This document shows, one piece after another, positions 8,140 to 23,792 of a stretch of DNA of 64,000 bases. The number at the start of each line of letters is the position of its first letter. Positions within the stretch are counted from its first letter, which is position 1. The notes beneath the pieces are model-generated. The model was not told the origin of the DNA. It ran no database searches and saw only the letters and a program-made list of their open reading frames with translations. Both the position numbers and the translations under genes were made by a program. Location of the stretch: positions 186,001 to 250,000 of the forward strand of contig JAHRHY010000003.1 of NCBI GenBank assembly GCA_019671135.1. Reading direction: 5' to 3'. Source of the stretch: Linnemannia hyalina (Eukaryota > Mortierellomycota > Mortierellomycetes > Mortierellales > Mortierellaceae).

Positions 8140-11100
8140 CAGGAGCTTTGATTTTTGTCTCATTTAGTTGACTCTGTTAGTCCGAATTCTCAGACTCAGG
8201 ATAAACTCTCCGCTGGACTTTGTGCAACATCTCCCCCTTGTCGTTGAGTCGGTGACTGAGGACTTTACGTCGAAATGATCAGTTTCATGGGTAGGAATAT
8301 CCAACGACTAGGTAACAAGTTTGATTTGGTCAGGGGCATCGTTTCGGGAGAACATCTATTTCAAGTTGTTTCGCAGCACATAAGTACCACGCGGCGTGCG
8401 CCGCACAACCTTGTAAGGGCCGTCGTACTTTGGCTCCAGGGGTGTGTGCTCGCAACTGGATCCTTCAACGTGACATAAGAGCCGGTGGGGAACTCAACGA
8501 GGCGATGTGCTTTGCTGAACGCAGAGATCACTTGTTGTTGGGAAGCTCGTGCTTTCTCTGAGATTGCTGGATATACCAAGTTGGTTAAATATTCCAGTCG
8601 TTTTTACAGCCTGTTTCTCATCTAGGAAGTGCGATTCTGCTGAAGAAACATCAGTCAAGCCTGGGAAGGAGCGCCCATAGAATAGTGGGAACGGTGTGGA
8701 ATTATGTATGCCAGTTACTCTGTTGTTAATTTGTAGCTGCGCCATGGGCAAAGAGAGATCCCATAGAGGCGTCTGACCTGCAATTAATTTAAGCAGTAGT
8801 TCCTCAACCTTGCGGACGTCACGTTCAGCTAAACTGTTCGCGCGCGGATGGTAAGGTGTATTTAGTCTATGGTCAACCTCCATTATTTTCAATAAGGCAT
8901 GGGAGACTTGGTTTGCAGACTCAGTCCCGTTGTCACTTTGAAGGATCTTGGGGAATCCTATCGAACAGAATAGTTTGAATACGCGACCGGCGACAGTAGT
9001 AGCAGCCTTGCCCGGAATTGCTTCTAAGAAGACAAATCTGGTACATACATAAACTGTGAACAGCGTATGTACATTGCCTGCCTCACTCGTTGTGAGTGTG
9101 GCTGTATCAATAGAGATACGACATACGAGGCAGCAGGATCAACCTCAACGCTCTCTAAGGTATGGGCAATCTGATTTGACATAGTAGATTGCAGGCTCTT
9201 GTCTACAGACGGAACGGTCTTTGATCTGAAGGCAGAGCGAGTGGATACTGCAGCAATGAACAACTTCTGTTTCTTAAGAGGTCTTGACCTCGAACCGAGC
9301 TTTATCGTTGTCTCTGATGCAGTGTTCGTCCAATGCTCTTCAGGGAAGGCTCGAGACAAAGCATCTGGGATAATATTCATCATGCCTGGTCGGTATACAC
9401 ACTCAAAGCCAAAGTTGAGCAGTTTCTCACGCAAGTTAGCAATAGTGGTAGGTATGCCTGCTTGATAGTGCATATAAGCGAGTGGCCTGTGATCTGTGAA
9501 CAGCGTGAACGGTCATCCAGAGAGGTAGTAGGCGAATTTTTTTGAGGGTGTAGACCATACCTAGTAGCCCATCTTGTAAGTAGGGTAACTTAACTCATAA
9601 TTTTCAGCGACCTGGCCACGAACGAGATGTAATGCACCTTTAACTCGTCAGAGGGTCCATTGGGAAGCTAATACAGAACACATCCAATTCCCACTTGGAG
9701 GTGTCTGTGGCGACGTAGAACGGCGCAGAAAAATTGGGGAATGTCAATACTGGTGCTTGTTGCATTAGGAGTTTCAATTTGCTGGACACTCACTTTAAAA
9801 GCATCCAGTTTGAATGTTCCTTTTTGATAACATAGCCTATCGAGCGGAGCGGCCAGAGTGTAATATAACGGAATGTACTCGCGAAAGTAATTAAACATTC
9901 CGAGGTACCGTTGCACCGTCTTATGGTTGGTTGGTTCAGTCCAAGTGTCAACATTGGCAACTTTGCTTGGGTTAATTCTACGGCCATTTTCATTAATGAC
10001 AAAGCCGAGAAGAACAATCTCTGAGCAAAAAAAGTGGCACTTTTCTGGATTGACAATAAGCTTGTTCCTCGTGAGCCTTTCGAGAACCTTCTGCACATGA
10101 ATGGTATGCTCCTATGCTGTCTTAGAGAAGGCGACTATGTCATCAACGTAAACCGCAACCCAGTCCAGTCCATCAAGTACACTCAACCATGCCTCTCTCA
10201 AATATACTCGGCATGGGTTTAAGCCCAAAAGGAGCACGTGCAAACATGTACTGCTTGCCTTCAAACGAAAACACCGTGAGGAGTTCGCTGTTTTTCGTTA
10301 GAGGTAGCTGATGATATGCTTGTCCGAGGTCGATTGTAGTAAAGTACTTGTGTCTGGCTGCTTTGAGGTATCTTAAGGTCGACTGACATGAGGGGATGGT
10401 CTCAAAAACTTTGAGGATTAATCGACTTATTCTCGTCTAACAGAGGTTGAATGGCCTCAAGTAAACGAGCACGCCCAGCTTTGAACTCATCAGTCATCTC
10501 TTTCTCTGGTCTTTCTTGTGCTACGATCTGAGGTTCTTCATCGTTCTCAATGAGAATCTCCTTGTATTGTTCAGATGGACCTAAAAGTGGATTTTTAAAT
10601 CCGTTAAAAAGATCTATGCCAACGAAGTAGTTGTAATCATTAAGATCCATGACAAACATTCGTATTTTCATCACACAACAGTTCAACTTTGTGTGTTGTC
10701 TCTCTTCAGAACCATCGGCGGGCATAGTGCTTGGGGTTTCGAGTGTTCTTGTCTCAATGTCCAGTTTTTCAACTACAGTAGGACTGATCAAGGACACCGT
10801 GGTGCCAGGGTCGAGTAGCGCAGTAAATCTATGACCGTTAATCTCAATCGGAAGAATCACACGATTTTCTCCTTGGATAAGGCTTTGATTGCAGAGCAGA
10901 TTTTTTCAACATATATAAATGGGTTGGCATGCGAAAGTAATGGAAGGTTGGAAGAGGAACCGAAGCGACCATTTATTGCATTGTCATTATAGGAATTCTC
11001 ATTGCCATAGGTATCCTCATCATCATCCATTTCATCCTCACTCTCGTCTTCAGTATCGGAGCCAGCTTGACGCTTGTAGCGCTAACCGATCGGACTTTCG

Positions 11101-11400
11101 TCTCCTCCTCGTTTGTCTTGACTTCTTGCTCATTCTTCGGAACGCTGATGCAAGCTTGCCATCGTGAGGTTGCTTCGTCGATGGGCCCTTTGATCTGATC
11201 GAATCGGAATAGTGGCCTTGCGGTCGTACTTTCTCCTTCGCCATCAAGGCTTCTTCCGCAGACTTGAACTCACGCCATATCGTCCAATCCTCTAAGTGTC
11301 TCCAACAGTTGCTGTTAAAGTGGGACTTGTGAATACAAGCGGCAAAGTGCTTGCACACTTCTTCAGCACAGTAAACCTTGGGCTTCATCGACTCGCTCTT
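8140..11400 (-). mobile_element. Decayed Ty3/gypsy LTR-type retrotransposon
   Basis: Minus-strand remains occur in the order gag-like, PR, RT, RNase H, IN, diagnostic of Ty3/gypsy. A gag-like Cys/His-rich piece spans 11050-11388. An aspartic-protease-like piece (10402-10860) has LLDPGTTVSLIS, where the usual D-S/T-G is D-P-G. RT (9668-10380) has FTTIDLGQAYHQLPL, FGLKPMPSIFER and YVDDIVAF. RNase H (9024-9500) has YRPGMMNIIPDALSR. Integrase (8494-8892) has LNTPYHPRANSLAERDVRK. A C-terminal GPY/F-type module near 8370-8500 has YDGPYKVVRR in a shifted frame. Frames are broken many times, so it is inactive. No long terminal repeats were recognised, so ends are approximate. Confidence 0.85.
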
Positions 11401-11842
11401 CTAAGACACAAAGTCTCTTGAAGTGGACAAATTGGCTGGTCTCTTGCCGAGGGTGACAGCGGACAATTGCCTGGTGCTCTGGGTTGGCGATTTTCTCTTT
11501 CACTTGAACACAACTTACCGTGGTTGCAGAACAAGGTGGAACTAACTAGGGTACATAACAAGGGTATTGTGGTATCGGTTGATAGGAACGAGACGCAAGA
11601 GGCGAGTATGGTTAGAGTATGAGAACTGAGAGAATAGCGAGGCTAAACATCGAGGAACCAGAAACCTTGATAGAATGACGTATCCCAAGGAACACTTAGC
11701 GCAGAAAAAAATAATTAGTGGCGAGAATAGACTTTCGACCAAGCTAGCGACACAACTGAAGGGGCGGTGTCCAATCGATGGTCCCTGCAAAACAGATTCA
11801 TCGACCTCCATTTCTCTTTATTTTTGTCAATCACCTTCCACC
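11401..11842. other. Spacer between retroelement remains and the F-box gene
   Basis: No gene is supported here. The stretch probably holds the worn 5' end of the retroelement and the promoter and leader of the F-box gene. There is no trace of the missing 5' part of the Kazal gene found at 7385-8135. Confidence 0.5.
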
Positions 11843-13813
11843 ATGTCAACCAACTCCATCTTAATGCCGACGAGTGCCTTTTACCTGCCAGAACTACTGG
11901 ATCTGATCGGGAAAGACTTGAACACTCGGGATCTCCTGTCCTGTGTTCAGGTATGTCGGGTCTGGAACCAGCACTTCATGCCAACCCTCTGGGCAACAAT
12001 CGACGACAAACTGTACTCTTGGCCCAAGATTCTTCGGCGCTTCTCTCCATTAGCACCAGGCTTTCTCCATGGCGACAACTCAAGGCTCAATAACGTCTTT
12101 ACAAAGCATGGAAGACACATCCGACATCTCACTGCCGGATGGGCGACCACGATCACCTCTGTTAGCGCTGCAGGAACTGTCACCGGTCTAGAATCACTGT
12201 CTGTCGTCCAACCCTCGGGATTCAGCAGTGAGTCGGTGTTTAGCGTTCGAGGAACAACGCCTCTATGGATTCCTCCTCTGCTTCAGGACTTCTTGCCACC
12301 CACCACACGGAAGTGCAAGTATAGAAATCTGTCAGTATGGGACTTTGTCCAGAGGTTTTGGTCCCTGGTCATTCACAACTCGTCTCTCAAGTCCATAGAG
12401 TTGGCGCAGGAGTGTCAGCTCGATGATTTTCCGATTCCAGTGCCCTCTCTCCTTAAGGCTCTCGCCACGCTGCGCAACCTCACCAAGCTGGTCAACAACA
12501 TGGCGGCGATCGATTTACAGATGGTGTTGGAACACCTCCCAGCACTTTCGTTCTATTCGGGTCCAATATGCTGGATCGACTACAGGTTAACCACCACCGA
12601 CCTGGAATTGACAACTGTCTTCCCCCACCTTCGGACACTACAACTTTCAACTATATTGCGAAGACCCCAATGCGTACAACCGTTTCTGCTGCACACGACT
12701 GTCCTGAACCTTTTACGACACCTTTCCAACCTCGATCAGCTCTCGCTCGACGGAATCTGGAACTTTGTGCATCCACCTCTGGGATCCACAGCCACGGGCA
12801 ACGAGATGCTTCCCGACAGCAGAACGACAATCAGCAACAGTAACAGTAGTGTCCAGGATTTTCATTTCGTACGTGCGGGTCGCGTTTCCTCGTCGTCGAT
12901 GAGGGATTTCATAGCCCTTGACATCCTACCAAGGATGCCCCGACTGACCAGACTGACTTTACAGACCCTTACCCAGGCGGCCGGAAAAGCATTGGCCAAG
13001 TATTGCTCGCAACTGGAATGGCTCCAACTCAGGACGACCAAGTACGACTCCATGGACCAGGATTCCATAACGCCACTTCTACACCACTGCTCTCGACTCC
13101 GCCATCTGGATGCGATCTGGCACACGGTTGAGGCGAACTCTCTGATGAAGAAGCCGGTTGTTTGCAGAGGTATGGAGGTCTTCCGGTGCAAGATTACAGG
13201 GATAGGGGAGGAGGATGAAGAGGGGGAGGAGGAGGAAGAGGAGGAGGAGGAAGACCACGACAATGAATTGGAGGATGAACCGTGGGAGAACCTAGTAGAG
13301 GATGACAACAACGACGACTACGAGGATGAGGATGAGGAGACCAAGGGTATAAGAAGGCAGGGACGATTATTGGATCATCATCAGCACATATACGACGAAC
13401 TAGGACGATGGACAGAACTTCGTGTTCTTGAACTAGGAGTTGACAACGTGGATTGGTACGACATCATGGGCAGCGATCCTGGTAGGCACCTGGTCGATGG
13501 TCGGATTTACTACAACTACTTTGGTCCGACCCCTAACACCCTCCCGTTGAGTCTGGAGTCAGGACTTGATCGATTGAGGACGCTGAAGAAGATGGAGGTC
13601 ATTGGGTTTGAAGGTGTTGACCACCGGATCAATACAAGAGAATTAGCATGGATGGCGGAGAACTGGCCGAAGCTGCAGGTGATGCATGGATTTCAAGCTC
13701 CAGACGAGAAGGACGAGTATGCGCTGCGCTGTCCAAAGGTCAAAGAGCTGAGGGAGTATATGCAAGGGTTGCGACCTTTGGTGAGGCATGAACCAGGGCA
13801 AGAATACCGTTAG
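11843..13813 (+). CDS. F-box/LRR protein
   Basis: An intronless gene of 656 aa. The start at 11843 (ccaccATGtc context) is chosen over an in-frame ATG at 11675 because the F-box begins right after it. The F-box lies at about residues 10-50 (YLPELLDLIGKDL, LLSCVQVCRVWNQHF, LWATID). Irregular leucine-rich repeats follow, then a strongly acidic stretch of Glu/Asp (about residues 455-500) and more LRR-like sequence to the end. F-box proteins bind Skp1 and present substrates to SCF ubiquitin ligases; LRRs usually hold the substrate. The family is large in Mortierella-type fungi. A fragment of a second copy lies downstream. Substrate unknown. Confidence 0.8.
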   Translation: MSTNSILMPTSAFYLPELLDLIGKDLNTRDLLSCVQVCRVWNQHFMPTLWATIDDKLYSWPKILRRFSPLAPGFLHGDNSRLNNVFTKHGRHIRHLTAGWATTITSVSAAGTVTGLESLSVVQPSGFSSESVFSVRGTTPLWIPPLLQDFLPPTTRKCKYRNLSVWDFVQRFWSLVIHNSSLKSIELAQECQLDDFPIPVPSLLKALATLRNLTKLVNNMAAIDLQMVLEHLPALSFYSGPICWIDYRLTTTDLELTTVFPHLRTLQLSTILRRPQCVQPFLLHTTVLNLLRHLSNLDQLSLDGIWNFVHPPLGSTATGNEMLPDSRTTISNSNSSVQDFHFVRAGRVSSSSMRDFIALDILPRMPRLTRLTLQTLTQAAGKALAKYCSQLEWLQLRTTKYDSMDQDSITPLLHHCSRLRHLDAIWHTVEANSLMKKPVVCRGMEVFRCKITGIGEEDEEGEEEEEEEEEDHDNELEDEPWENLVEDDNNDDYEDEDEETKGIRRQGRLLDHHQHIYDELGRWTELRVLELGVDNVDWYDIMGSDPGRHLVDGRIYYNYFGPTPNTLPLSLESGLDRLRTLKKMEVIGFEGVDHRINTRELAWMAENWPKLQVMHGFQAPDEKDEYALRCPKVKELREYMQGLRPLVRHEPGQEYR

Positions 13814-14003
13814 TGAACGAAGAAGACTAATAAAAATAAGTCCAATTTTCCACCTGCATTTTGCGGCGTATGACTCGGCTCACAAAAAAATGGTGCAAAT
13901 GAAGCTGATTCAGCCAGCCTTTTTATTCTTCTTTACCCTCTACACATCCCTCGACAACAACAGCAACAGAACCACGCATGTCAAGCAACCCGAGCTCTCC
14001 AGT

Positions 14004-14255
14004 ATCAGGGTTGCGTCGGTTGAACGCGCTCAGAAATCTTGAGGTGTTTGGGTTAGAGGGTATTGATTCTCGGATTGAAACGAAGGAACTGGACTGACAG
14101 TGAGTTGGCTAGACTGAGGTTTATGTGAGGACTCCAACAACCAGAGTTCCAGGTGTTTGCGGACCTCAAGTCAGATATACCGAAGGGGTACATGAAAGAG
14201 TTACGCCTCTTTCTGAAGCATGAGGGCGCTGTGGATGGAAAGTTTGTGACACGTC
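14004..14255 (+). pseudogene. 3' fragment of a second F-box/LRR gene
   Basis: Conceptual pieces LRRLNALRNLEVFGLEGID and SRIETKELD match the end of the F-box protein just upstream (LDRLRTLKKMEVIGFEGVD, HRINTRELA). A stop codon follows. A shifted piece with FQVFADLKSDIPKGYMKELR and FLKHEG then resembles that protein's last 40 residues. Only the final fifth of the gene remains. The 13814-14003 interval holds nothing else supported. Confidence 0.65.
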
Positions 14256-14566
14256 GACGTGAACTCTTCTGGCCTGGACGACACTGACCCTCCCTCTTCT
14301 CTTCGTTTGATTATTTGGGACTGGATTAAAAGTTTGGTGGCAACGTTTTTGGTGGTCACAAACGCGAGATGTGATTTGGTTCAATCGCTCCTTCTCTTTC
14401 TGTTCCTGATTCACTTGACGCCAGACAGGATCGCAAGCAAGGACATCGACCCACCACTCCCATCTCCCCACTTGCTGCATCTCATCCAGTCCAGACAACG
14501 ACAACCAAACCAATCGGAATCCAGGACAAATTCATCCATCTTTCTTGTCAGATTCCAATTCTCACC

Positions 14567-17500
14567 ATGGCAGCAACACAGGACAGTGAGGACCCCGGCT
14601 ACAAGCGATTGTTCGAACTCGAGACGGAGTACCGGGCACAACGGGTGTCCGACCGTCTTCATGCCATCGTCTCGTTCTCTTATCTCTTTGACGACTTCCC
14701 CAACCCGACCATTATCAACTCTGGGTTCTTAAAACTCGCGGATTATTTCCAGAACAGGTACATGTCTTTAATGTTGTTTCGTGGGATGTACAGAGAGGGA
14801 TGCGGGTGAGAAAGTTGAAAGTAATAGCTAACAAAACGCGTTCTTCTCCGTTGTTGTTGTTTTTAGTAACAATACGCAAAGACATGCGATCCTGCAGGTG
14901 TTCACCAGATCGGAACGACATATGCAAAAGATTATGAATGTCGAGGAGGTTGTCAAACGTATTTCGCCTTTGCTTCAGTCCAACGATCCGCTCTCTCGAG
15001 CCCTCACCCTTCGGTATGGAAAGAAATTATAACGCTGAACTTGACTTCATTCAGGAACCATCGCTTTCGTTGGAGAACATACACGATGACACAGCGGAAG
15101 ATACTGACTCGTTTCATGGCACTCTGTCTTTCTTGGATCTAGAGCTTTTGGTACCATGGCTGTCATCGTCTCGGATCGCGTGGACGTGTATCACAGGTAA
15201 TCAAACAAGTTTGCTCAGGATGATTCCCTTTTATCGTAAAAAGCGAACTTGTACTCATCTATGCCTTACATATGGAACATGAACGATTAGGGTCATTCAT
15301 TCGTTGGACTCGTTAGAAGCCATGGAGGTCAGTGCAGCCATCTACGCTGCAGACAGGATCTGCTCTCATTCTCAGCGATTCTGTGCCATCATTTCTGGAA
15401 AGTTAGCGTTCATGGTTCGGGACGAAAAGACGCCTCTGCCAGTCCGTCGACGACTGATCCGGATCTTTGGACACATGTTTGAGGATATTACGCTTGCGAG
15501 ACTTGCCCGGAAGACTTGTCTGGATATTCTTGAGTTGACACAGGATACCGAATACATTGTGGCGATTCTTCGGACTTTGACTCGTCTGGCGTCGCATTCT
15601 TTGGTCGATGTCCCTGAGCAGATCGAGTTGTTGTTGCAACAGGCCGAGGATCAATCGGTCTTGTCCACGGGAATCAGACGTGTCTCGCTTATGTGTTTGG
15701 GATCTTTGGCCCAGAGGGGTATCGAATTCAGTCCTGCGCAGATCAAGGTATACCCTCCACTTTGAATTATTTGATAGATTCGCAGTGACGCACTATGATC
15801 TCCTCCTGTTTTCTAATTCTCAGCTTCTACTTATGCTACCTACAGGCTATTTTCAACATCGCATTGGACTTTCAGGACGAAAAGACGACACTCAGAGCTG
15901 TGTCAACACTACACAAGGTGTTCCTCCAGGCAGGAGTCATGGCCTCGCTGTTGATGTTGCCTGACGCAGGACAACAGACTATGGCAGGATACATCGAGAT
16001 GGCGCTACATATCATGGAACGGTCGACGACTTCCACATCACTTTCACAATTTGGATTGCGGCTCTTGTTACTAGAGTCCTATGCATTGTTATCGGTACTT
16101 TTGCCAAGTTATAAGCATGGTGGCGCCATCGAGTGGTCGGAGGCAGCGGAACATACATATCGGGATGCTCTTCAGGAAACCATTCAGTCGATGGGTCAGT
16201 TCTTGGTGAAACTCTGGAGCCCTCTCAAGGATGGAACCAGAGCTCTTTCGCAGGAGGAATCGAGTCAGTCAGGAACTGTGCTTCGGTACTGGCTTGTGTT
16301 GACTCTGGAGGAGGAATCTGGCGCGGAGAAAATGTTCCAGACTATTCTGGGATGGATAGAGGATTACAAAGGTAAGCTGTTTCTACCCATAATAATTTCA
16401 TCCAATGTGAGGAATGATGCATCCTGGTGTGTGTATTAACCATGGGTTTGATATTTTCATTATGGACATAGATCTGTCGTTGATACTGTCCAAAGCTCTT
16501 TTGCACGTGGCGCAAGTACAACCGAAGGTGGTGCATGGACTTCAAGATGTTATTTTGGCTCTATTGGAGAGTCGAGTGGATTCTCCTGATACACGAAGCT
16601 TCGTAAGTGACACAGTGCTCAACATTGCTGCCAGTACATATGTTTACATGAGATCAAAGCAGTTACTAACGATCTGTCTTACGCTTCCTCGTAGACTGTG
16701 ATGTACAGAGCGCTTTTGGAATCCTTATCGCTTAACCGTCGGTCATTTGCAGGAGGCGTTGAGGCGCTTGAGACACGCGTTTCGTCACTACTTGAGCGGT
16801 TCGGACAGATGGACATGGAGGAACAACCGACGCGGAATCACTGGGAGCTCTACCAGCTTGGTCGGTATTCGTTGCAGACTGGCTGGCCCTCATTGGCGAC
16901 GATGGCGTTCAAGAATTTGGAGAAGGGACTTCGGAGCGTGCCTCATGCTCTGTGGCTGTCGACCGTCCAGACGCTTGCCCTGATCGAAAGTTCTCTTCAG
17001 ACTGTCTCGTCCGTACCTGTGATACGGTCACGTCGTGGGAGTGCGGATATGGAGACCGGAGAGGACTCGGAAGGAAGCGTTGTGGACTTGTATTCGCATC
17101 AGCAGATGTATGTCAAGATCATCGGGTATCTTGAGGTAAGAATCTCATCCTGCACATTGGTGGCTGTTACTCATATAACCCTGCCTCCGTCGTTCATCGT
17201 TCTAACCAAGTACGTGTTGCTCTGTCCATAGGAAATTGAGGGGAATCAGGCTATGAACAGATCATTTCAGCTGAAGCTGTGCTCGCTGAGGCGTGAATAC
17301 CTCCAGACATGCCAACAGGCCGTAACAACCCTCCATCTGTTGACGTCAAGTGTTGTCAACCACAGTCTGAAGAATAGTAGCAACAGTGCACTCTCCTCCA
17401 ACGTTGCATTCGTCCCACTTCCGAATGATGAACGAGCCTTGTACCAGTGCGCGGATCAATTGAACAAGCTCGCCCACCAGTACACGTTACTCCGTGCCCG

Positions 17501-18239
17501 GATCGCTGTTCAGGAGACTACCGCCAACCAAACATCCTCTTCATCCACGTCAAATTTCAACTCTGGCAGTGGCGTGGCTCATGGTAGCGGAGCAGAAAAC
17601 ACGACGTCATTCTCGATCGTGACGGGAGAATCCTCACACTCTGTCCCAAAGTTCTCATCAGACCAACAATCAGACGCGGCGGTTGAGATCTTGCAGACCA
17701 TGTGTCTAGTTCTGGCATACTCTTTCCAGAAACTGACCAAAGTGCTGAGTCGGACTACTTGTGACGGCGACGGCCAACAGCAGGCTGATAACGATGAAGA
17801 TGAGGAGATCTTTGATATCGATCCACTCTTGATCCCGCTGCTGTACCATCAGGATCAGGAGGAACTTGATGCCGATGATTTGGGTTCGGGTTCGGGATCC
17901 TCTGTGTTTGGTGCTGGTGGTCCCAGGACTTTGGCGGAGGTCTTCCGGGCCTCGACGCGGAAGGCCCTTGGCTATGTCGATCAGCACCTTCAAGGAGGCG
18001 GAGTTGACACTCTGGAGGTAAGCACTATGTGTATTTGTTTCAACCAACGATCTGAGATCAATTTTATACTTCAACTTGACCCTGACCCTTTTGTTGATTT
18101 TACCCATTTCACTATTGCAAAATAATAGATGTCGTTATCGCTGGTGCAGCAACTGATCGTCCAGTTCATCTCGTTCCCGGTTCCTGTCCCGCAAATGTTC
18201 TTTGTCTCCCGCAACGCCATTATCTCAACTCAACCCTAA
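14567..18239 (+). CDS. INTS7: Integrator complex subunit 7 (INTS7)
   Basis: Nine exons: 14567-14757, 14867-15013, 15143-15196, 15291-15747, 15846-16371, 16472-16602, 16695-17135, 17232-18017, 18129-18239. The frame closes to 947 aa, close to the size of animal INTS7. The N-terminus is diagnostic: FPNPTIINSGFLKLADYF, MQKIMNVEEVVKRI, LQSNDPLSRALTLR and LDSLEAMEVSAAIYAA all follow INTS7 order. The rest is alpha-helical repeat sequence, with a serine- and acid-rich variable part near residues 680-830. Integrator is a nuclear RNA polymerase II complex with RNA endonuclease and phosphatase modules that trims snRNA 3' ends and attenuates transcription; INTS7 is a scaffold. It is convergent with VMA1, 257 bp apart. 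Confidence 0.9.
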
Positions 18240-18496
18240 TAGCAGCGCGTGCACCTCCTGCCAATCGAGCCCTCAACAAAAATAAGAACAACGAAAAAAA
18301 TAATTCAACCCGCTTAATGTTTGTTTGTTTCCTTTGCTTTTTTATTTTTCGTCTGTCCTTCAAACATGTAAATAAAATCTCAGCCTGGGCGTCTCTGGAC
18401 GAACGTTCTCCAAGAAAAAAAAAGGGGGAAATGTAGTGCTGCAACGTCCGTCCCGTCTCTGTAATATTGCTGTTATATTGCTCTCGTATGCGTCGC

Positions 18497-21583
<3,087 letters not shown>

Positions 21584-23792
21584 TGTGGGTTGTAATGTGG
21601 GAGGGTATAAGCTGCTAGACATGAATGAAGGTGATGGAGACAGCGAAGGTCAGCACCTTTTTCACAGAACGAGTGTATGTTATCCAATCGTCCAGGTGCG
21701 TGTGAGTGTCTCCTGCGCTCAGCTCGTTCCATATTTGTTTTGTTGAGCACACACACAACGAAAGTCGACGCGTGTAATTGTCGAGTATTTTTCCACGCCC
21801 TGTCGCTTCGTTTTGAGGTAGTACCTAAAGTGTGAGTGGTGAGTATGGTGTTGTTGAGAGAGTGTTTTATATGACTGAGGGAGGTAACAAAAGCGGAGAG
21901 GTGTGATTTGTTATTTGTTCAGTCGAGAGGGCGAGAGGGTGAGAGTGAAGAGAGGGAGCGATGCAAAAAGAATGGAAAGTGCTAAAAAATACCACCTGTG
22001 GGTTTTCTTGTTCTCCTCTCTTTTTTGGCACACAGGGGCAACCATCTATCTTGTCACGGTGAAGTAGACAGTTCAACCAGGGGCATGGAAGAAGGAGGAA
22101 AGTGACGTCGCAGCCCCTTAAAAGTACCATCGCTCTTTACCTCTTGTGTGATTTGGTGGCAACTTTATCTTTCCTCTGGCCGACCATAGCGTGTGCTCCA
22201 GCTTCTCAGCCAGTCCCGTTGACCTAGAACTCGCTCCACATTCATCACTCCAACTCATTCAGCCTTCAACAACAGCAATGTAGGGATATAACGATAGTTA
22301 CCTCCAAAGCAGCGGCCAGAAACGAGGCATACGCTCGCCACCTCTCAGCAACCACCATAGTCAAGAGACTGCACACTTAATGACAAATCAAATGACAGCA
22401 CAATTCATCTACGTCCTGATATGTATGTTCGACCAACCATCGCTTAAACTGAAGCTCGCCTGAAAACATCGGGAAACAGCAACCAACATTCTAGACAAGG
22501 CGATCAAGGACTTGGGTGGCAAGCGCTGCAGGACATCCTTGGACGTTTGAAGCACCATTTGCGTTTCATTCAACGACTAAAGAGCTAATTACAGGCATCG
22601 ACAATACGGGATCAGATAAGACAACTAAAACATCAGTTGCAACAGTGATGAGCGCAAATCGAGTGACAGGGGGATCGGTCTTCTATTGGAAGCAGACGAC
22701 CTTTATGGATGGGACTGACACAGTATCGCAAGGCTTGTTGATTCGCGTACGCCTGAACAAGGAAGCAAAACAATGGAGCCACTTCTCAAAGGACGTGCGT
22801 CGTAGGTTGATCGCTAGACAGCAGAAAGTAGAAAGCGGAACAAAAGCCCAAAAACGCGAGCTGAGCGATCGCAAAATTAGGGTCTATGATAGGTGACTGG
22901 CAACATACCATCAAAGTCGACCACGAATACTGCGATATATGTGGGCTTTTTTTTATTTCGTATGTGTGCGGCACAAAGGCAATTGGGTGATATAGGCGAA
23001 AAGGGGGGGAATGATTTGCGACAGATAGACTGACGAGGCTGGGTAGGGCAGAGCAAGAAGGCAGGACAAAGGAGGGCGATGAACGCAGAGCAAGTCGACT
23101 ATGACGATCATCCCTCTGTTGCGACTGGCCAGAGGATAAAAAAAGAAAACGCAGGGGAAAAACAAGAAGCGAGAGAAGGACAAAAAAGAAAGCGTGGAAA
23201 AATAAGCATTTGCGACAGAGGAGCGGCTATACTTCTTTCCCTTTTCCCTCCTTTCTCTTCTTTGTTGTTCTTCCATTACCTTTTTCTTTTGTTTTTGCAT
23301 TCTTGCGCCACTCGTCTCGCGTCCTTGTTTTTTTTTGATCGAGGTTGACCTGCCGTCGTCGTCGTTGTCGTTAACCAGCAATTGACGTTTTGACAAGGAC
23401 AAGAGAAAATGGGACTCGTCACTCGCTCGCGCAACGGCGATCGGAACTTTTGCATTATGGCGCACTTTTGTCTCACTGACCGGAAAAAAAAAAGTATATA
23501 AACGATTCCCCATCCTCATTATTCACAACCATCATCATTGCCTACCTCAAACAGCCTCAACTCCTTTTTTAAGGTTCCTCGACGGGTATCATTATTCTTC
23601 CTTTTCCTCTGCAACTGCATTCGTCCTTCCTTGCCCTACCTCTGTCTTCTTATTCTTGTACCTATCCACACCTCCTCTCTTTAATCAACACTCTTATCCC
23701 TACTCCTCCTCTTCCACTTTCCATACCCATACCCACCCGGCAATCCATTGTCTCCCTTTCCTTCCCCACATAAGAAACGACAAGTGACAACA
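21584..23792. other. 2.2 kb between divergent VMA1 and the first tetraspan gene
   Basis: This holds the two 5' regions. I see no convincing gene; an open frame at 22516-22896 lacks a proper ATG near its start and any recognisable domain. The interval is purine/pyrimidine-skewed near 23040-23330. Confidence 0.5.
23495..23502 (+). promoter_or_regulatory. TATA box of the 23793 gene
   Basis: TATATAAA about 290 bp before the ATG, followed by a long C/T-rich leader. Inferred from motif and spacing only. Confidence 0.45.

Noticed and set aside
8136..11842. Long terminal repeats for the Ty3/gypsy element
   Set aside because: No matching pair was recognised at the two sides; the ends appear eroded or deleted.
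22516..22896. Open frame of 126 codons between VMA1 and the tetraspan cluster
   Set aside because: It starts at a GTG, has no recognisable domain and lies in likely promoter DNA of two divergent genes.
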